A stretch of DNA of 64,000 nt from Parascedosporium putredinis (GCA_949357655.1 CASHTG010000004.1:310001-374000); one strand, 5' to 3'. Positions 25,464 to 38,100 are shown, numbered from the stretch's first letter. Notes: a model not told the origin generated them from the sequence alone. Made by a program: numbers and translations.

Positions 25464-28400
25464 GGGGAAGGGCTATGACGAAGCTCGTCGTCGGCGCGTG
25501 GTTTTGTGCGTGTTCGTATCGTGGGTCCGTTCCGCGGCGGGTAGACGAGGAAAACGTCGCAAGGGTAGCTTTTGTCGAGTTGATGAGAGAAAATAAGAGC
25601 GGTTTTTGACTCGCTCCGGCACCGAATCGACAATTTTCTTCTCGAATTGGGGTTTAGGACAAGCGATACGGTCGGGAAGGGTGGTCGTGGCGAGATTGGA
25701 GGTGGGAGGCGGAAGGTGGGAGGCCTGTATAGGCGTGGAGGGGAGGAGGCTGAGTCAAGGTTGAAGCGATAAAGCAAGTGACGATGTGGCTGGCCCGGCT
25801 TTCGGGACAGTGCGCTTTGCGGTCAATTCGTCGATCCAAAGCTGGGAGAATGATTGCGAAGGGGTCAAAGGAAGGAAGAAAGATAAACGGGCAAAAAAGA
25901 TAGCCTGGGATTGGGGGAAAGGGGAAAAGATATGGAGATACGGCCAGAGAACAATGAAGGGGGGTGGTTCCTATCAAGGAGTCGGCAGGTGCATGGAGAT
26001 AAAATGGTCGGTGGTTGAAGAACAAAGTGGGTGGAAGAAAATGCTAGTTGGATTGGGTTAAAAAGGCCGGAAGGTCCCAACTGCGGACGGAAGTCCTGGC
26101 GCAGCGACAAACCCCAAAAGATTACGATGTGGGCCTTGCAGCAGGAGGGGCAGCGGGAAAGTGCGATAGGTGGGAGTGGGAGGTACCTCGTTCCGCACCC
26201 CAAAGCCCAAAGCACGGCAAGAGAGGGAGGCTCAGAGGGCTTCGGCTCAGAAGACGCGGGTTTCTACAGGCGAGCCCGAGTCCATGCAAGAGCGAGTTGA
26301 CGCATGCAAGTTTGTCGTTGATAAGCCTGACATCAATCTTCCGTTATCCTTTCTCCTGCTTCTTCCGTATCCACCTCGACTTCCTTCCGTTAACTATCTC
26401 TATCGACTTCAATGTTTCTTTTTTCTCCTATCGTATTGATCTATTATTTTCTGTCCTCTCCTTCTGACCCTTTTGCGCTCGTTTACCTTTTTGTGATTTT
26501 TGAAGAAGCGTCACGGCTCCTGTGCTCCAGCTGTTTCCGGTTTTTCTGTCAGGAGATACCAAGGCATTCTGGACCCACTTCCTTTGCGTCGCCAGGCTCG
26601 ATGATGTCGAGCGTTACATCAATCCACCTGTTGCGTTGGTGATAACCAGGGGGACCAGGGTTAGCAACGAATGCGCTAGCGTGTACATCCCATGTGCGAC
26701 TGATGCTGAAAAGAGGTGCAGGACAAAGTTGCAAGAATAGGCGCGGCCACCATTGTGGGGGAGTGGGTGGTGGAATCGCTCACTGCTCCCTTTTTTCCTT
26801 CTTCCTCGCTGCCATTGACCGATGGATGAATCAATTGGTTGCTCACTGGTATGATACAGACCTCCATCACGACGCCACCATGTCTTGCCACCACACTGTG
26901 ATCCGAACAGCTGGTGGCCATGAAGATCTACGCTGGGAGTCGAGCTGTCGAGAGACTGCTCCGACACAGTTCGTTGGTCCGTTTCGTTCATGACACATTA
27001 TTAGCTCGAACACGCATCTTTTTCCCCATCATTTTCTTTTCTTACAGAAACGGCTGTTCTTCGTTATACAGCATCCAAGTACCTTGCATCCTGCAATACT
27101 GAACCGAAAAATTGCCCCCATCCACCAGCCCAACTCCATCTTCTCGCGTGCTGCCCTTTCTGCATCACCATTTTTTCTTCTTCAAAGAGCGTGTCTAGTT
27201 TCAACTCCGTTTTGCTGCTTATCCACTCTGCCCCCACACCTTGCCTTTCTCTTGTCTCCAGGCCCAGTCTCGAGGCTCAGAATTGGTGGAGCAAGCCGTG
27301 ATACCAATACATCCATTCTCAAAAGTCTAGACCCAGGAGACCCAGCTCACCCGATCGAACCTTTTCTTCCCCACTCTTCAGTTTCGTATGGAGTCCATGT
27401 AGTGTTTTTCTGGGTTTCTTTTCTTGTGCTCCCTTCTCACATTCACACTAGTTCCTGGACTAGATGGGGTGCAAACCACGCGAATTCATTCCCACTCGCG
27501 GCCAAATCGCTGGCACAGCCTCAGTGTAGCTTACAAAGTGTCGATGGGTCAATGTTTTGGAGCTGAAGCTAATGCCCACACGCTATGGAGCCCCACCTGA
27601 TCCATCAAGCCATTGATCCTGCTGAGGGTATCTGATGGGGATGTGGATGGCGACAATGTTTGACAGAAAAAATGCCCGAGACGGATAGCAGCTATTCTTC
27701 TTGCGGTGACTTTTGTTGGTGGTACACTAAAGGTGAAGCACGCCTTTTTCGCGCCAGTGGAGGTAATCCCGACCTCCGCAAGACACCTTTCCTCCCCCTT
27801 CGCAAGACTCACTCACGATCCATGACTAGACGATCTTTGATGAAGAAGTTTTTCAAGCCAGCGTCAATCAACTCTACACTTCAAATATCCAATGGGTTTC
27901 CCGTTTGCTCGTGCATCGAGTAGTGCCTTGTATATCACTCGGGGTTTGTTTCCATGGCTCTTTTTCTCTCTCTCTTTTCCAATCCTCTATTCCATTCTCA
28001 GTCTAGGCCTGCCTTTTGCAGATAACTATCTACAGCAAAGATAAAATAAATTAAAGTGAGGTGGAATACCAGTAGAGTATGTGAGCACGTGCTCGAAGTG
28101 CATCTTTTGAGTAGGTGATGAGAAGGGGGGCCCAGGATCTAACCTAAGCCGTTAGCCGGGAATGGCATTAAATGTGGGTAACATATCGGAACCTCTGCTA
28201 TCACGTCCCGCACGCCCGTACGCCCGCACAGCCAACCAATATTGAAGACGGTGCAACGGGGAGGGGTATCCCATGATTTTCCTCTCGATTAGAGCCGGGT
28301 AGAGTTTGGGCGGAACATTGAACCAACAAACCAGCCCGAGGAGCGTGGCGGGGGACGGACGAGAGTGCCAAACCGAATGCTTTAGAAACCAAAAAAAAAA

Positions 28401-28819
28401 AAAAAAAAAAGAAGAAAAAAAGAAAAAAAGAGCATCTCCCCACACAAAAAGAAAAACCAATAGTCCCAAGCTTGTATATGATTTCCCGACTGTCTACCTG
28501 TACTAGGTGTAAGCCTGTTTCGGATGCGTCAAAGATGAACATCCGTACCTAGTGTAGGGCGGAGGTCGACCGACCTCAGTGGGCGACGGGACCCCAGAAG
28601 TCAATGTCACCGAGCCCGGACGTGGTGGGTTACGGCGGGGTTTCCGTGAGTGGGGAGGATCAAGTAATAAAACGTTGGTTGGACGGACCAGCCACCCATT
28701 CAAACCCCCTGTCTCGCACTCGTCAATATGTACGCATCTGCAGCCTGCAGCAATAGCAACGCCGCCAGAGCTTAGAGTGGGGAAACCCCGTTGATCGTTT
28801 TGATTCAAGGGGAAATACG
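25464..28819. other. Gene-free stretch between SPX gene and mucin-like gene
   Basis: The left end should hold the promoter of the SPX gene, which reads leftwards, and the right end the 3' flank of the mucin-like gene. Open frames in between have no domains or consistent codon use. The sequence is GA-rich on this strand near 25640-26040, just upstream of the SPX start. It contains a long poly(A)/A-rich tract at 28391-28430. Confidence 0.5.
28391..28430. repeat. Poly(A)/A-rich tract
   Basis: Twenty consecutive A are followed by GAAGAAAAAAAG-type sequence. No target-site duplication or retroelement frame is seen beside it, so a retroposed tail is not supported. Confidence 0.8.
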
Positions 28820-31800
28820 TCAGGCTCCCCCAGAGCCAGATTTCTTCAAACTAAACTCTTCAAACCGTTGGTTCACGGAGATTTGGGCAAACTGGAACAT
28901 GGGCCCCGTCGTCGTGGAATTATAGCACCGGGCCCGCAGGCCAAGCGAGGGGTTCTCCTCGCGGACGATGTCGACGGGCTGGATGGTGGCATATGTGGAC
29001 CACTCGTCCCCGGGAACACCTCGACGATGCCGCGGGCAAGACGTCCGTTGGTGAATATGTAGAGGTAGCATACGCGCGCGGAGCCCACCATGCGATAGAG
29101 GAATGGACGTCTAGGTATTTTTCGCCGTCCGCCGCGCACTGGATCGGCTGCATGAGGCGGAGGTCGGACCAGCCGACGCCGCTGGTGACGAGCATGGTGT
29201 AGGCGTTGCCTACGTCGGTTTCCTGGATCTCGGAGACGGGTGCGTTGGATCCTTCGACGGTCCAGCCGGCGAGACCGTTGCTGAAATCGCCGTTGACGAG
29301 GGCGCTGCAGTCCGGTCCGTTGGGGGAGGATGTTTGAGTGGGTGAGCTGGATGGCTCGAGGGTTGTGGATGACGGCTGCTGCTGCTCTGTTACGGTAGAA
29401 GGGTCGGTTAATCTTTGGGTGGGGGAGGATGTTTGAGTTGGGGAGCTGGATGGCTCGTGGGCTGTGGAGGATGGCTCTGTTACAGTAGAAGGGTCGGCTA
29501 GGCTTTGGGTGGGGAGGATGTTTGAGTTGGGGAGCTGGATAGCTCTTGGGCTGTGGATGACGGCTTCTGCTCTGTTACAGTAGAAGGGTCGGCTAATTTT
29601 TGAGTAGGAGAGAATGTTTGAGTTGGGGAGCTGGATAGCTCTTGGGCTGTGGATGACGGCTTCTGCTCTGTTACAGTAGAAGGGTCGGCTAATTTTTGAG
29701 TAGGAGAGAATGTTTGAGTTGGGGAGCTGGATGGCTCGCTCGCTGTGGATGACGGCTGCTCTATTACGGTAGAAGGGTCGGCTAATTTTTGGGTGGGAGA
29801 GGATATGAGTTCAAGGATTGTGCTGGTCGGGTCGTCTATGGAGGCTGGCGGCTCGCTCGCTGTGGATGACGGCTGCTCTGTTCTGGTAGAAGGGTCAGCT
29901 AATCTTTGGGTGGGGAGGATATGGGTTCAAGGATTGTGCTGGTCGGGTTGTCCGTAGAGGTTGGTGGCTCGCTTGCTGTAAAGGAGGAGGGCGCAGCGAT
30001 CGTGGTTGATGTTAATGGCGGAGATATTATCGGGCTCGACGGCGATATAGCACCGAGTGAAGAGCTAGACAGTACAGGTATTGACGAGCTGAATGGTGGT
30101 GCATCGACGGGAGAGCTTGACGATGATGGAGCTATTATGAATATTGTCGAACTGGATGGTTCTACGCTTGCACTGGGTACATGTACATGTAACCCCGTCC
30201 CATTGGTATACAGAGGACTGTTTGTCGGAATAATTGACGGCGAGATCGCACTGGGTGGGTCTGCCGTTGTCACCACAAACGGCTCCTTCGTCGAGGCCAA
30301 AGACCCTTCCATTGCATCCACCGATTTATTAGCGGATGTGGCAGACAGCTCGTTTCTCGAGGTTGCCAGCTTATCGATTTCGTCAGAGGATCCTGATGTT
30401 TGTCTCGGGTCTGGCTGAATACTGGAGTCGAAAATCGCATCCACAGACGTATCGGGGGCCTGGATAATGCTACTTGTAATAGAATGCGTCGTTTCGCTCG
30501 GCTCCTGCTGCAAGCTGGACTGAAAACCTGCATCCACAGACGTATCGGGGGCCTGGATAATGCTACTTGTAGTAGAATGCGCCGTTTCGCTCGGCTCTTG
30601 CTGTAAGCTGGACTGAAAACCCGCATCCACAGATGTATCGGGGGCCTGGATGATGCTACTTGTAGTAGAATGCGCTGTTTCGCTCGGCTCTTGCTGTAAG
30701 CTGGACTGAAAGCCCGCATCCGCAGATGTATCAGGGGCCTGAATAATGCTAATTGTAATGCTACTTGTAGTAGAATGCGTCGTTTCGCTCAGTTCTTGCT
30801 GTAAGCTGGACTGAAAACCCACATCCACAGATGTATCAAGGGCCTGGATAATGCTAACTGTAATACTACTTGTAGTAGAATGCGTCGTTTCGCTCAGTTC
30901 TTGCTGCAAGCTGGACTGAAAACCCGCGTCGACAGACGTGCCAGGTACCTGAACAATGGTCGTCCCTTTTGAGAGGAGCTCGCTGCAATTGCGCTAGGCT
31001 GGTCTGATACCGTCGTTGCTGCTGCTGCAGGTGCGCTTCCACCACCCAAAGAGGCAATTTCACTCTTCCTCAACGTCAAGCCGCTGATTGGCTGCGAGGT
31101 AGACGGTTCCCGCCTCGTCGCGGTGCTAAAGCCAGAGCCAACTGCCGCTTGCGTCCTGGTTAGTATTTCCTTGGACGACTGACTCGGAGCGTCCTCTTTT
31201 TCATCTTGCCCATCGTCGTGTCCCTGTTCGCCGTCGCCCTTCGTATCATCTTCTTCATCCACGTTGCAATATCCGTGTCGATGACCGTGACCATCCCAAT
31301 GGCCGGGCCCGTGCCACCTGCTACCACCGCCCCGTACCAGGCGTTGCAGGTATTATGATGCTTGTTGTTCTTGCGGATGCCGTGGCGGTACCAGTCGTCG
31401 CTGCCGTCGATGCCGTACCTCCAGTCCACGTCCGGACCGACAAAAACCAAGGTGGGGAGAAAGTGCCATCCTTCCCATACGGGGACTTGTTTTTCGGAGT
31501 GGGGGCGGTCACCCGTGAACTTGTCCAGGTAGACGATTCGACGGGAACCCGTCTTCACCACTGGGCGCCCCTTATTTCCTCCTGCGACACCTAGCGGGAA
31601 CAATACGTCTTCATCCGTAGCTAGGGCCCTGGGTGCTTGGTGCACCGGGCAAATGTGTTCCAAGACCTGGGCCCAGCCCTCGATGGTCGGCGCAACGGTG
31701 ACTAAGACGGTAAAGGTTAGAGTGTCGAAGGTCGGGGTGAGAGGTGGGCTGGGCGCTGAAGTGCACTCCGCGGGGCCACCGGCGGGGAGCCGGCAGCCGT

Positions 31801-31845
31801 AAGCCGCAGCCAGAGGAAGAGAGGAAATATTAGGGTTATAGACAT
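28820..31845 (-). CDS. Secreted repeat-rich mucin-like protein with C-terminal carbohydrate-binding-like domain
   Basis: Single-exon reading on the complement, about 1010 residues after frame correction. A signal peptide (MSITLIFPLFLWLRLTAAGS) leads into an N-terminal Cys/Trp-containing domain (to about residue 180, e.g. VWEGWHFLPTLVFVGPDVDW) that I do not recognise. A His/Gly/Asp-rich stretch (GHWDGHGHRHGYC) and a long Ser/Thr/Pro region follow. That region carries two different tandem repeat arrays: 31/35-residue units with APDTSVDAGFQSSLQQE, and 32-residue units with SPTQKLADPSTVTEQ. The last ~165 residues (CSALVNGDFSNGLAGW, then GWSDLRLMQPIQC and VCYLYIFTNGRLARGIVEVF) resemble the galactose-binding-like module of fungal extracellular proteins. 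A heavily O-glycosylated wall or secreted protein is inferred; no GPI signal is seen. Seven homopolymer gaps break the frame, near 31773, 31309, 30968, 29913, 29512, 29088 and 29009. The ATG at 31845 is chosen because it gives the signal peptide. Confidence 0.78.
29345..29960 (-). repeat. Coding tandem array B (about 96-bp units) in mucin-like gene
   Basis: Degenerate units carry SSPTQ, LADPST and PSSTA motifs. Two adjacent copies, 29525-29620 and 29621-29716, appear identical over 96 bases, meaning a very recent duplication or gene conversion. Outer copies are shorter or longer; some carry an extra Glu-Pro-Ile-Ser-Ser segment. The unit is a multiple of three. Confidence 0.85.
30422..30930 (-). 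repeat. Coding tandem array A (93/105-bp units) in mucin-like gene
   Basis: A GCTGGAC landmark recurs at 30514, 30607, 30700, 30805 and 30910, giving spacings of 93, 93, 105 and 105 bases. The longer units carry four extra residues (ITVS or ITIS) inside an otherwise similar 31-residue unit. The frame stays open through the whole array, which supports it being translated. Confidence 0.9.
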
Positions 31846-34800
31846 TATTAGTTGGCTGAGGGGCGTTTAGGCAGGCTAAGAGGGGCGATCGGGACTTAGG
31901 GGGGAGAATGACGCATCTCCTTATTTATGATGGGTACTCGTAGTTTAGGGTTTGTTTATTATGGTTTACATTGTAGGTTGGGCTATTCCTAGAGATCGTT
32001 GTCCACGGCCAAGCTCGAGAGAAATGGAGATATCTATGGATCTGTATCTCGGTGTGTGTTCGTCTTCCGCTAGTGCTTCAGGTTCCAGCTTGGAAGAGGC
32101 ATGATGGGGGAACAAGAGCCACTATTCTTCCACGCATGTAGACAATAGGACCTCTAGGAGCACGATGCATTACTGGTGTCTGGGACATCTCAAGATAGAA
32201 ATTAAATTTGGCCAACATATGTGTGCTGTTGCTCAATTGTGAAGAAGAGACAGTCTTGGTTGGTTGAAAAACAGGTCCCGTTTTCTGATCCAGGCGGAGA
32301 GACGGCTGTTGAGGATTCCCGCCGTCCAAAATCTGCATTGTTTTATTAGCAGTTCGTTTCTTGATGAACCAAGTGTTGTTCCATGTAGACTTCAATCCAT
32401 GTTGGAAAGCCGGGACTCGGCCCTGACCGCTTTCAAAGGCGGGTTCTTGCCGAATCATGGAGGATCAATGCTCGCTGCACTGTGAATGTTTTACACCTCT
32501 TTACCAAAGAATTCCGCTCATTGTTCGCTCGCCATACTATACTCGTTTTCTTGTTTTTTCTCCACGTTCCTCTCTTCTGCAGACGAAGCCCTTTTGCAAA
32601 AACGGAGCAAGACAAACAGAGGAAACGTGGAATGGGAATGGGAATTGGGACGGACGGGGCGGACGGGGCATGGCCTGCCTCGGTGTCCCCACTTCTCTTG
32701 TAACCTTGGGACAGGGCCCCCTGGTCCCCTTTGCTTGCCGACTCCTTCTCAAGATGCGTTGCTCTCAATTTTTTTTTCCTGGGTCGGGAAATTCGAGCGA
32801 ACAAGAGCTGCGATAGTCGACCTTGTGCTCTGATATGGCTCTCTGATTGGCTCGATCAAGTCTTGTCGAAAGGGAGGGGTGATCTGCATGGCTTGGGAAG
32901 CGCTAGTGCGAAACGGGCCAAAGTGCGGTTTTCCTTCGGTTTCTTCTATTCTTTCAAGCCCCCCGGCCGTGATTTTTGACGTTTGGCTTCAAGCTGGGAC
33001 CGTGACACACGGACCGACCACCGGTTGGAGCTTCCCTCTGGCTCTTCTCTTATTAGAAATCTTTTTCTTTTTAGGTTAGGAGAGGCACTTGTCTTCTTCA
33101 TCCGCATACTTTGACGGAGTACCGAGGAATCGAGGAATTAGAAGTGGGCTCTCCTTCGTACTCTCCCCTCTATACCTCTACAGGGACTTGTACAGACACT
33201 CCACTCGCCAGTCAGCAAGCGAGCTTTACCCATCTTGATCCTCATCGTGAATTGCCTCCCGTTTCTTTGTCTCCATGTAGACCAAGGTGGGGCTTCACAC
33301 CCACACAAAAAAAAGAAATCTTCACCCGAGTGAACATGTCGAGCCACCTCAACCGCACGCGGGGCCAGCTATACCCACTCTCGTGGTGCTCCGGTCTTGA
33401 AATGACCAGATCTCGACATGAGACGTCCAGAGTGGAAACGAGCTGGCGCAGCACTGCCAAGACATCCAGGGCAATGCCAAGAGATATAAGGAAAACTACT
33501 TTAGACTCTTCTCATGTTATCTAGCCGATGCGACCACGTGTAGGCGGGCTTATGAACATTGGATCATGCTCCCAACATCAGCCCTGGACAGGTGGACATT
33601 TCCGTCGTGCTTTCCATGTCCTTGTCCCCTCCCCTTTGCCGCTGTGTCAAAGTAGTTTTGATGGCGGCTCATCTTGGGCCGGGAGGCGGAAGATACATTT
33701 GGGGATGGATACGAATGATGTTGCTACTATTACTATCCGAGCGATCTATTCGACGGACCGTTGCAATCTGGATTGCAGCAAAAGCGGCAACGGCGCCCGG
33801 AGGCGGGAAGTCATGCTTCGTAGGAAAGAACCGTCCTGACAACCTTGGGCAGGCGATAAAATGACAAGAGAAAACCGGCAGAGGCTTGAAGAAGTCGGTT
33901 GGGTGGTTTGTGTGTTCTCGGTACTTTTCCAGCGATGAAGAGTTGAAAGCGTGGGCGTACGATGGCCGTTCACTGGCTGAATAAGGTGCACAAAGTCTTC
34001 GAGTCGTCTTTGCAGCAGCTTATGCAGGAAGTGTGGGGGCGTGGTGCATACAGCATAGATTTGAAGTACAAGTATACGGTGGTGCCTCAGACTTTCTCGA
34101 GGCCATGGAACGGGGAGGGGAAAAGCGCCGACGTTTCCACATGCTGTGGACACTTTTCTTTGCACCATTTTAGCATCGGGAGGGGGACGGAGTTTCCTAG
34201 TCGATATCTCCAGGGGTGCTATAGTGTGGTGGAGCCCCAAAGAGTTAGGGAGAGAGAGAGAGAGGTGGGGCAGTGGGGCGCCCGGTCCGGGTGGCCCCGG
34301 CTTAGGTCCATCTGCGCGATACAACCGGTCGAGCCAACCAAAAGGATATCAGGGTTCGTATACGAGCGCTGATGAGCCTAATTGATCACCCATGCTTGCC
34401 TCTGGAGTACATGATGTTGCAGAATGTTTGTTGACGAGCATGGATGCCGACGGACTGGCGATCGACGCAGAACTGTCGAGTCTCCCGCACACACACACAC
34501 CAATATACCAACGCAAAGGTCTCACGATCACTTTCCATAACCGGAGATCAGTGGGGAAAGCAAGAGGAAGGGAGGGTGGCACTGGGAGAGTTGACCTACA
34601 TCGAGACGGGGACAGTTGGGGGTCAACTGCGGGAAGGGGGCGGGTGTAGTCAAATTGGGGGAGGCACGAAAAGACCAACGGCCAAGAAGAGTTGCACCCA
34701 GAAAGCTCAACTCCAAACATTGAAGCTCAGCTAAGCCATGATCTTCACGACCTAACCCCCTCCCAACCGACTTCTCGTCTTTCGCAGCGAGAGCCTACGA

Positions 34801-34887
34801 GCTCACGTGCGTGTTCTCGAAAAGGGCCACGCGCCTCATTGCAGATTTGGCATCTTCCTTTTCTATGCAGCATCACCAACTTTTAGC

Positions 34888-34908
34888 GCAACCGTCTGTT
34901 GTAGACGG
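34888..34908. repeat. Perfect 8-bp inverted repeat with 5-base loop
   Basis: AACCGTCT and AGACGGTT are separated by GTTGT, giving a perfect short hairpin on either strand. It is followed by TTTCC rather than a long T run, so a terminator role is not supported. Confidence 0.7.
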
Positions 34909-35088
34909 TTTTCCGGTTCGTGAACTCTGCAAGCTCACATGTCGTACATCTCTCACCGCCTTGGGCGAACCAAAGTATTCAGCTCCCAATTTATTATTTG
35001 GAAGAGGCGGCCATCAATAGATCCGTGTTGTTCATGCACTGTTACCCATAGCTTCTGGATGGTTGAAGATCGTCGTCTTCGGACATAC

Positions 35089-35176
35089 AGCCGCCGGGGA
35101 GCGCTTTGCGAAGACTAAGCTCAGGTTCGCGATAGTGTCTCGGATGTCCTGCGCGCTCAGGCCGCCGTTGTCATCC
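35089..35176 (-). pseudogene. Isolated EF-hand-coding exon, possible gene relic
   Basis: On the complement, an 88-base segment is bounded by CACGATAG (acceptor-like) and GTATGT (donor-like). It reads DDNGGLSAQDIRDTIANLS and then LVFAKRSPAA with strongly C/G-ending codons like the real genes here. Together with the residues before it (DRDDNGGLSAQD) it fits the 12-position EF-hand calcium-binding loop: D-x-D-x-N-G-x-L-S-x-x-D. I could not find neighbouring exons on either side. It may be a relic, a piece of an unrecognised gene split by long introns or assembly errors, or chance. Confidence 0.3.
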
Positions 35177-38100
35177 CTATCGTGACGATGAGCAAATGTA
35201 GGCGAGATGATGATTTGCATTCACGACCCTCAGGGTCAGGCGATGCAAGGAAAGAGAGTAAAAGGCTAGAGGTGGATTCTTGGTCTTCCTGACACACATT
35301 CGCATTGAGGTTCGCCAACGCCCGTTTTCCCAGTCGGGGCTAAAATACTGTGCATCCTCCATGTGCGTCCCCCATGTGCGTCCGAGCAACTGGTGCTTTC
35401 AAAGGTCTTTGTGGGGATCACGCTTCCTCTCGATTCAATGGGGTGCCAAAAGTCGATGGAATATTTTCTGGCCCCTCGTGCTGACGCTGATCGAATGGGC
35501 CTACATCAATTATGCGCGAGTGTCAATGACATGTACACGATTACAAAGTATGACTGATTGGTCAATGGAGTCTCTTGCCGTTGTCTCCCCCGGCTCTTAT
35601 CCCATGTCATTTCCTGCCCCACTCCAACCCCCTCGTCGGTGCGGTGCGTGCGGGAAGCAACGAACCTCGACAACTGTGGCATACGAGCACGTGGGCTCTT
35701 TCTGGCCAGGACAGGACGACAACGGAATGCACGGCTTGTTGGTTCTCATCCGTCACCACGAAAAAAGAGCCAAACCCTGCACGATGCCAGCCAGCCGGAC
35801 CCATTCTGCGCTTAAGCATGGGGTAATTTCATTGATTTCTTTCATTTTCGGTATGATTATTATGTCTCGCAAGGTTTGTCCTGCAACCGATGCACCAGCC
35901 GACGCACATTAGGGATAGGGTGGCGGCAACCGAGTTGGCTTCAAACAAAGTGTTCCCCTCCATTGACAAAGGATCGGTTCGTTCCAGACTGAAAAGAACC
36001 GAGACTCGAGAGGCCGAGAATAGGAACTGTGTGGAGATGGGGAGCCCGCGGCCTATCGACCGTTTCACCGGCGTGGGTACGAATCCTGCCGACGTGGGAG
36101 CGCATATCCTTTCGTCACCTTCGTGGCGAGTCGGGAAACCCTGGACATTTAATTCTGGCATGACTCGCAGAAAGGGATCCATTGAAGGTGAAAATGTAAG
36201 TATCAGCAGAAAAAGAGAGCACAGGGGATATTCTTCTTGAGAGACGGGCAATGAGAGACGAAGGGCGGGGCGGGAACAGACGATGGTGATGAGACTGCGG
36301 TGGCAGCGGGCTTACGGCACATCCCTAGTCCTCTTTAGATGAGGACAGTAGACCAAAAACATCTGTTGATGCTATTTTAGAATCCAGGGAGCTGATGGTA
36401 AAATCTTGCTCTCACTCTCCGTCGACTCAGTCAACCCCCACTCTTCTCTCCGGCGGAGAATCCCACAAGGCTGCAACGGAATGTACGCAAGGCGGAGACA
36501 TGGAAAGTGGAAAGTGGAAAGTGGACACAAGATCACTTTCCTTTTTCTCTCTTCAGTCTGTTTTCTCCTCATCCTAGCCGCCCACTCTCATTCCGCTTCT
36601 CCATCGTTCGGATTTTCGGGTATGGGCCGCGGCCACGACCGATCATCACAATCCGCGGAATAAAGAGGATTCGGAGAGTCAAGAGTATGCAAGCTTTCGG
36701 GTCGATAATCTAGATCCATCTAATGCCCCATAGCCATTGTCAATATTGTTGACCGAAGGCCGAAAACAGTATCGGGCCGTGGCCACCAGTGGCAACACGG
36801 GGTCTTCATCGACCACCTTCCGACTCAACCACCAAATGGTGAACAGGCTGATTCGATATTTTCCTCCCCTCTGCTACCCTCTTTTTTCCTTCTTTTTTCC
36901 TCTTCATCGTTCGAGATCCCCACCTGAGATGCTCACTCCGACGGAGGCCGCGGCCTTTCGACGACGTCCCTGTGGCCCCTTTTTCTGCGGAGCTCACACA
37001 TAGACCCTGAAGGCCCCATTCTGGTGGGGAAAGCGGACCTCGAAACAGCCCTGCCTTTCCCCTTCGTGCGGGGCCTGAGTGACGAAGATTCCGGGACTAG
37101 AGAGACTATGAGAGCAAAAGTGCTCGTTTACTCAACTAACAGCCTGACTAGTGACGCGTCTGGTTGTTCTCGAATAAAAGGGCATAGTAGTGAAGTAGGT
37201 AGAGGAGCAACGCTACTGCGCGGGACCGGGAGAAGAAAAGAAAATGCCCCTCAAATATTTATGAAAAGGACATTATGGAAGCACATCGAGATGGGGCTCT
37301 GTGGATACCTTTCGTCAGTTACGGCGAGTCGCAACGTGTCATGCCGGGCGCTGCCCCTGCCCCTGGCGAAGCGCGAAAGGTGCGTCAAGGCGCAATTAAA
37401 CTCTCGAGAGCGGAGATTCTGGAGTCCCTGTCCGTGTCGGGAAAGAGATCATGAGACCTTTTTTCAAGCACATGCAGACTCTGCATAGTACTGAGCTGAC
37501 TGGTCGAGATGTGATAAATTTGGGCGTGCGACAAAGGGCCGAGGACCCGGAGCAACGCATATCCTGGAGGTTACCATCACATTCGCCGCATACCGCGGAT
37601 TGGGTTTTCGCAACCGCTTCTAGGTTGATGGAAAGCGTGGGGTCAATCTGTCGTGAGCAGTTGGTGGCTGGCCAGAACTCTGCTCCTTGACGGGATGCCG
37701 AGCATGGAAGTTGCCGCTCGGGTCAAGATGCCTACCCTCACAGGGTACGTACGCATGCATACGCTACAGTCAAGTTCTCTTTCATACTGAGGTAGTCCCC
37801 ACGTCAATCCCGCCTCTCTTAAACTTTGGCAGGGGGACTGGAGAGGGCGTGCTGGGACCGTGGCGTTGCGAATTTCAGCCAGCACCCTGGACACTTGACG
37901 TGACACCGTGCAATAGGTGTGGGGGACCACCAAGCACCCCTAACCCGCCACACCAACACCGTTTCAAGCAAACCTTTTCCTGAACCAACTTTGCTCTTGC
38001 TTGGTTGGCCCCCGCACCAGCTTGTCTCGACTACACAGATGATCGTCGCAATATCCGATCTGGGTTTTCCTGACCCAACCTGGGGTAATGGAATGTCATC

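Noticed and set aside
28391..28430. Poly(A) tract as the tail of a retroposed copy
   Set aside because: No target-site duplication or upstream coding remnant was found beside it.
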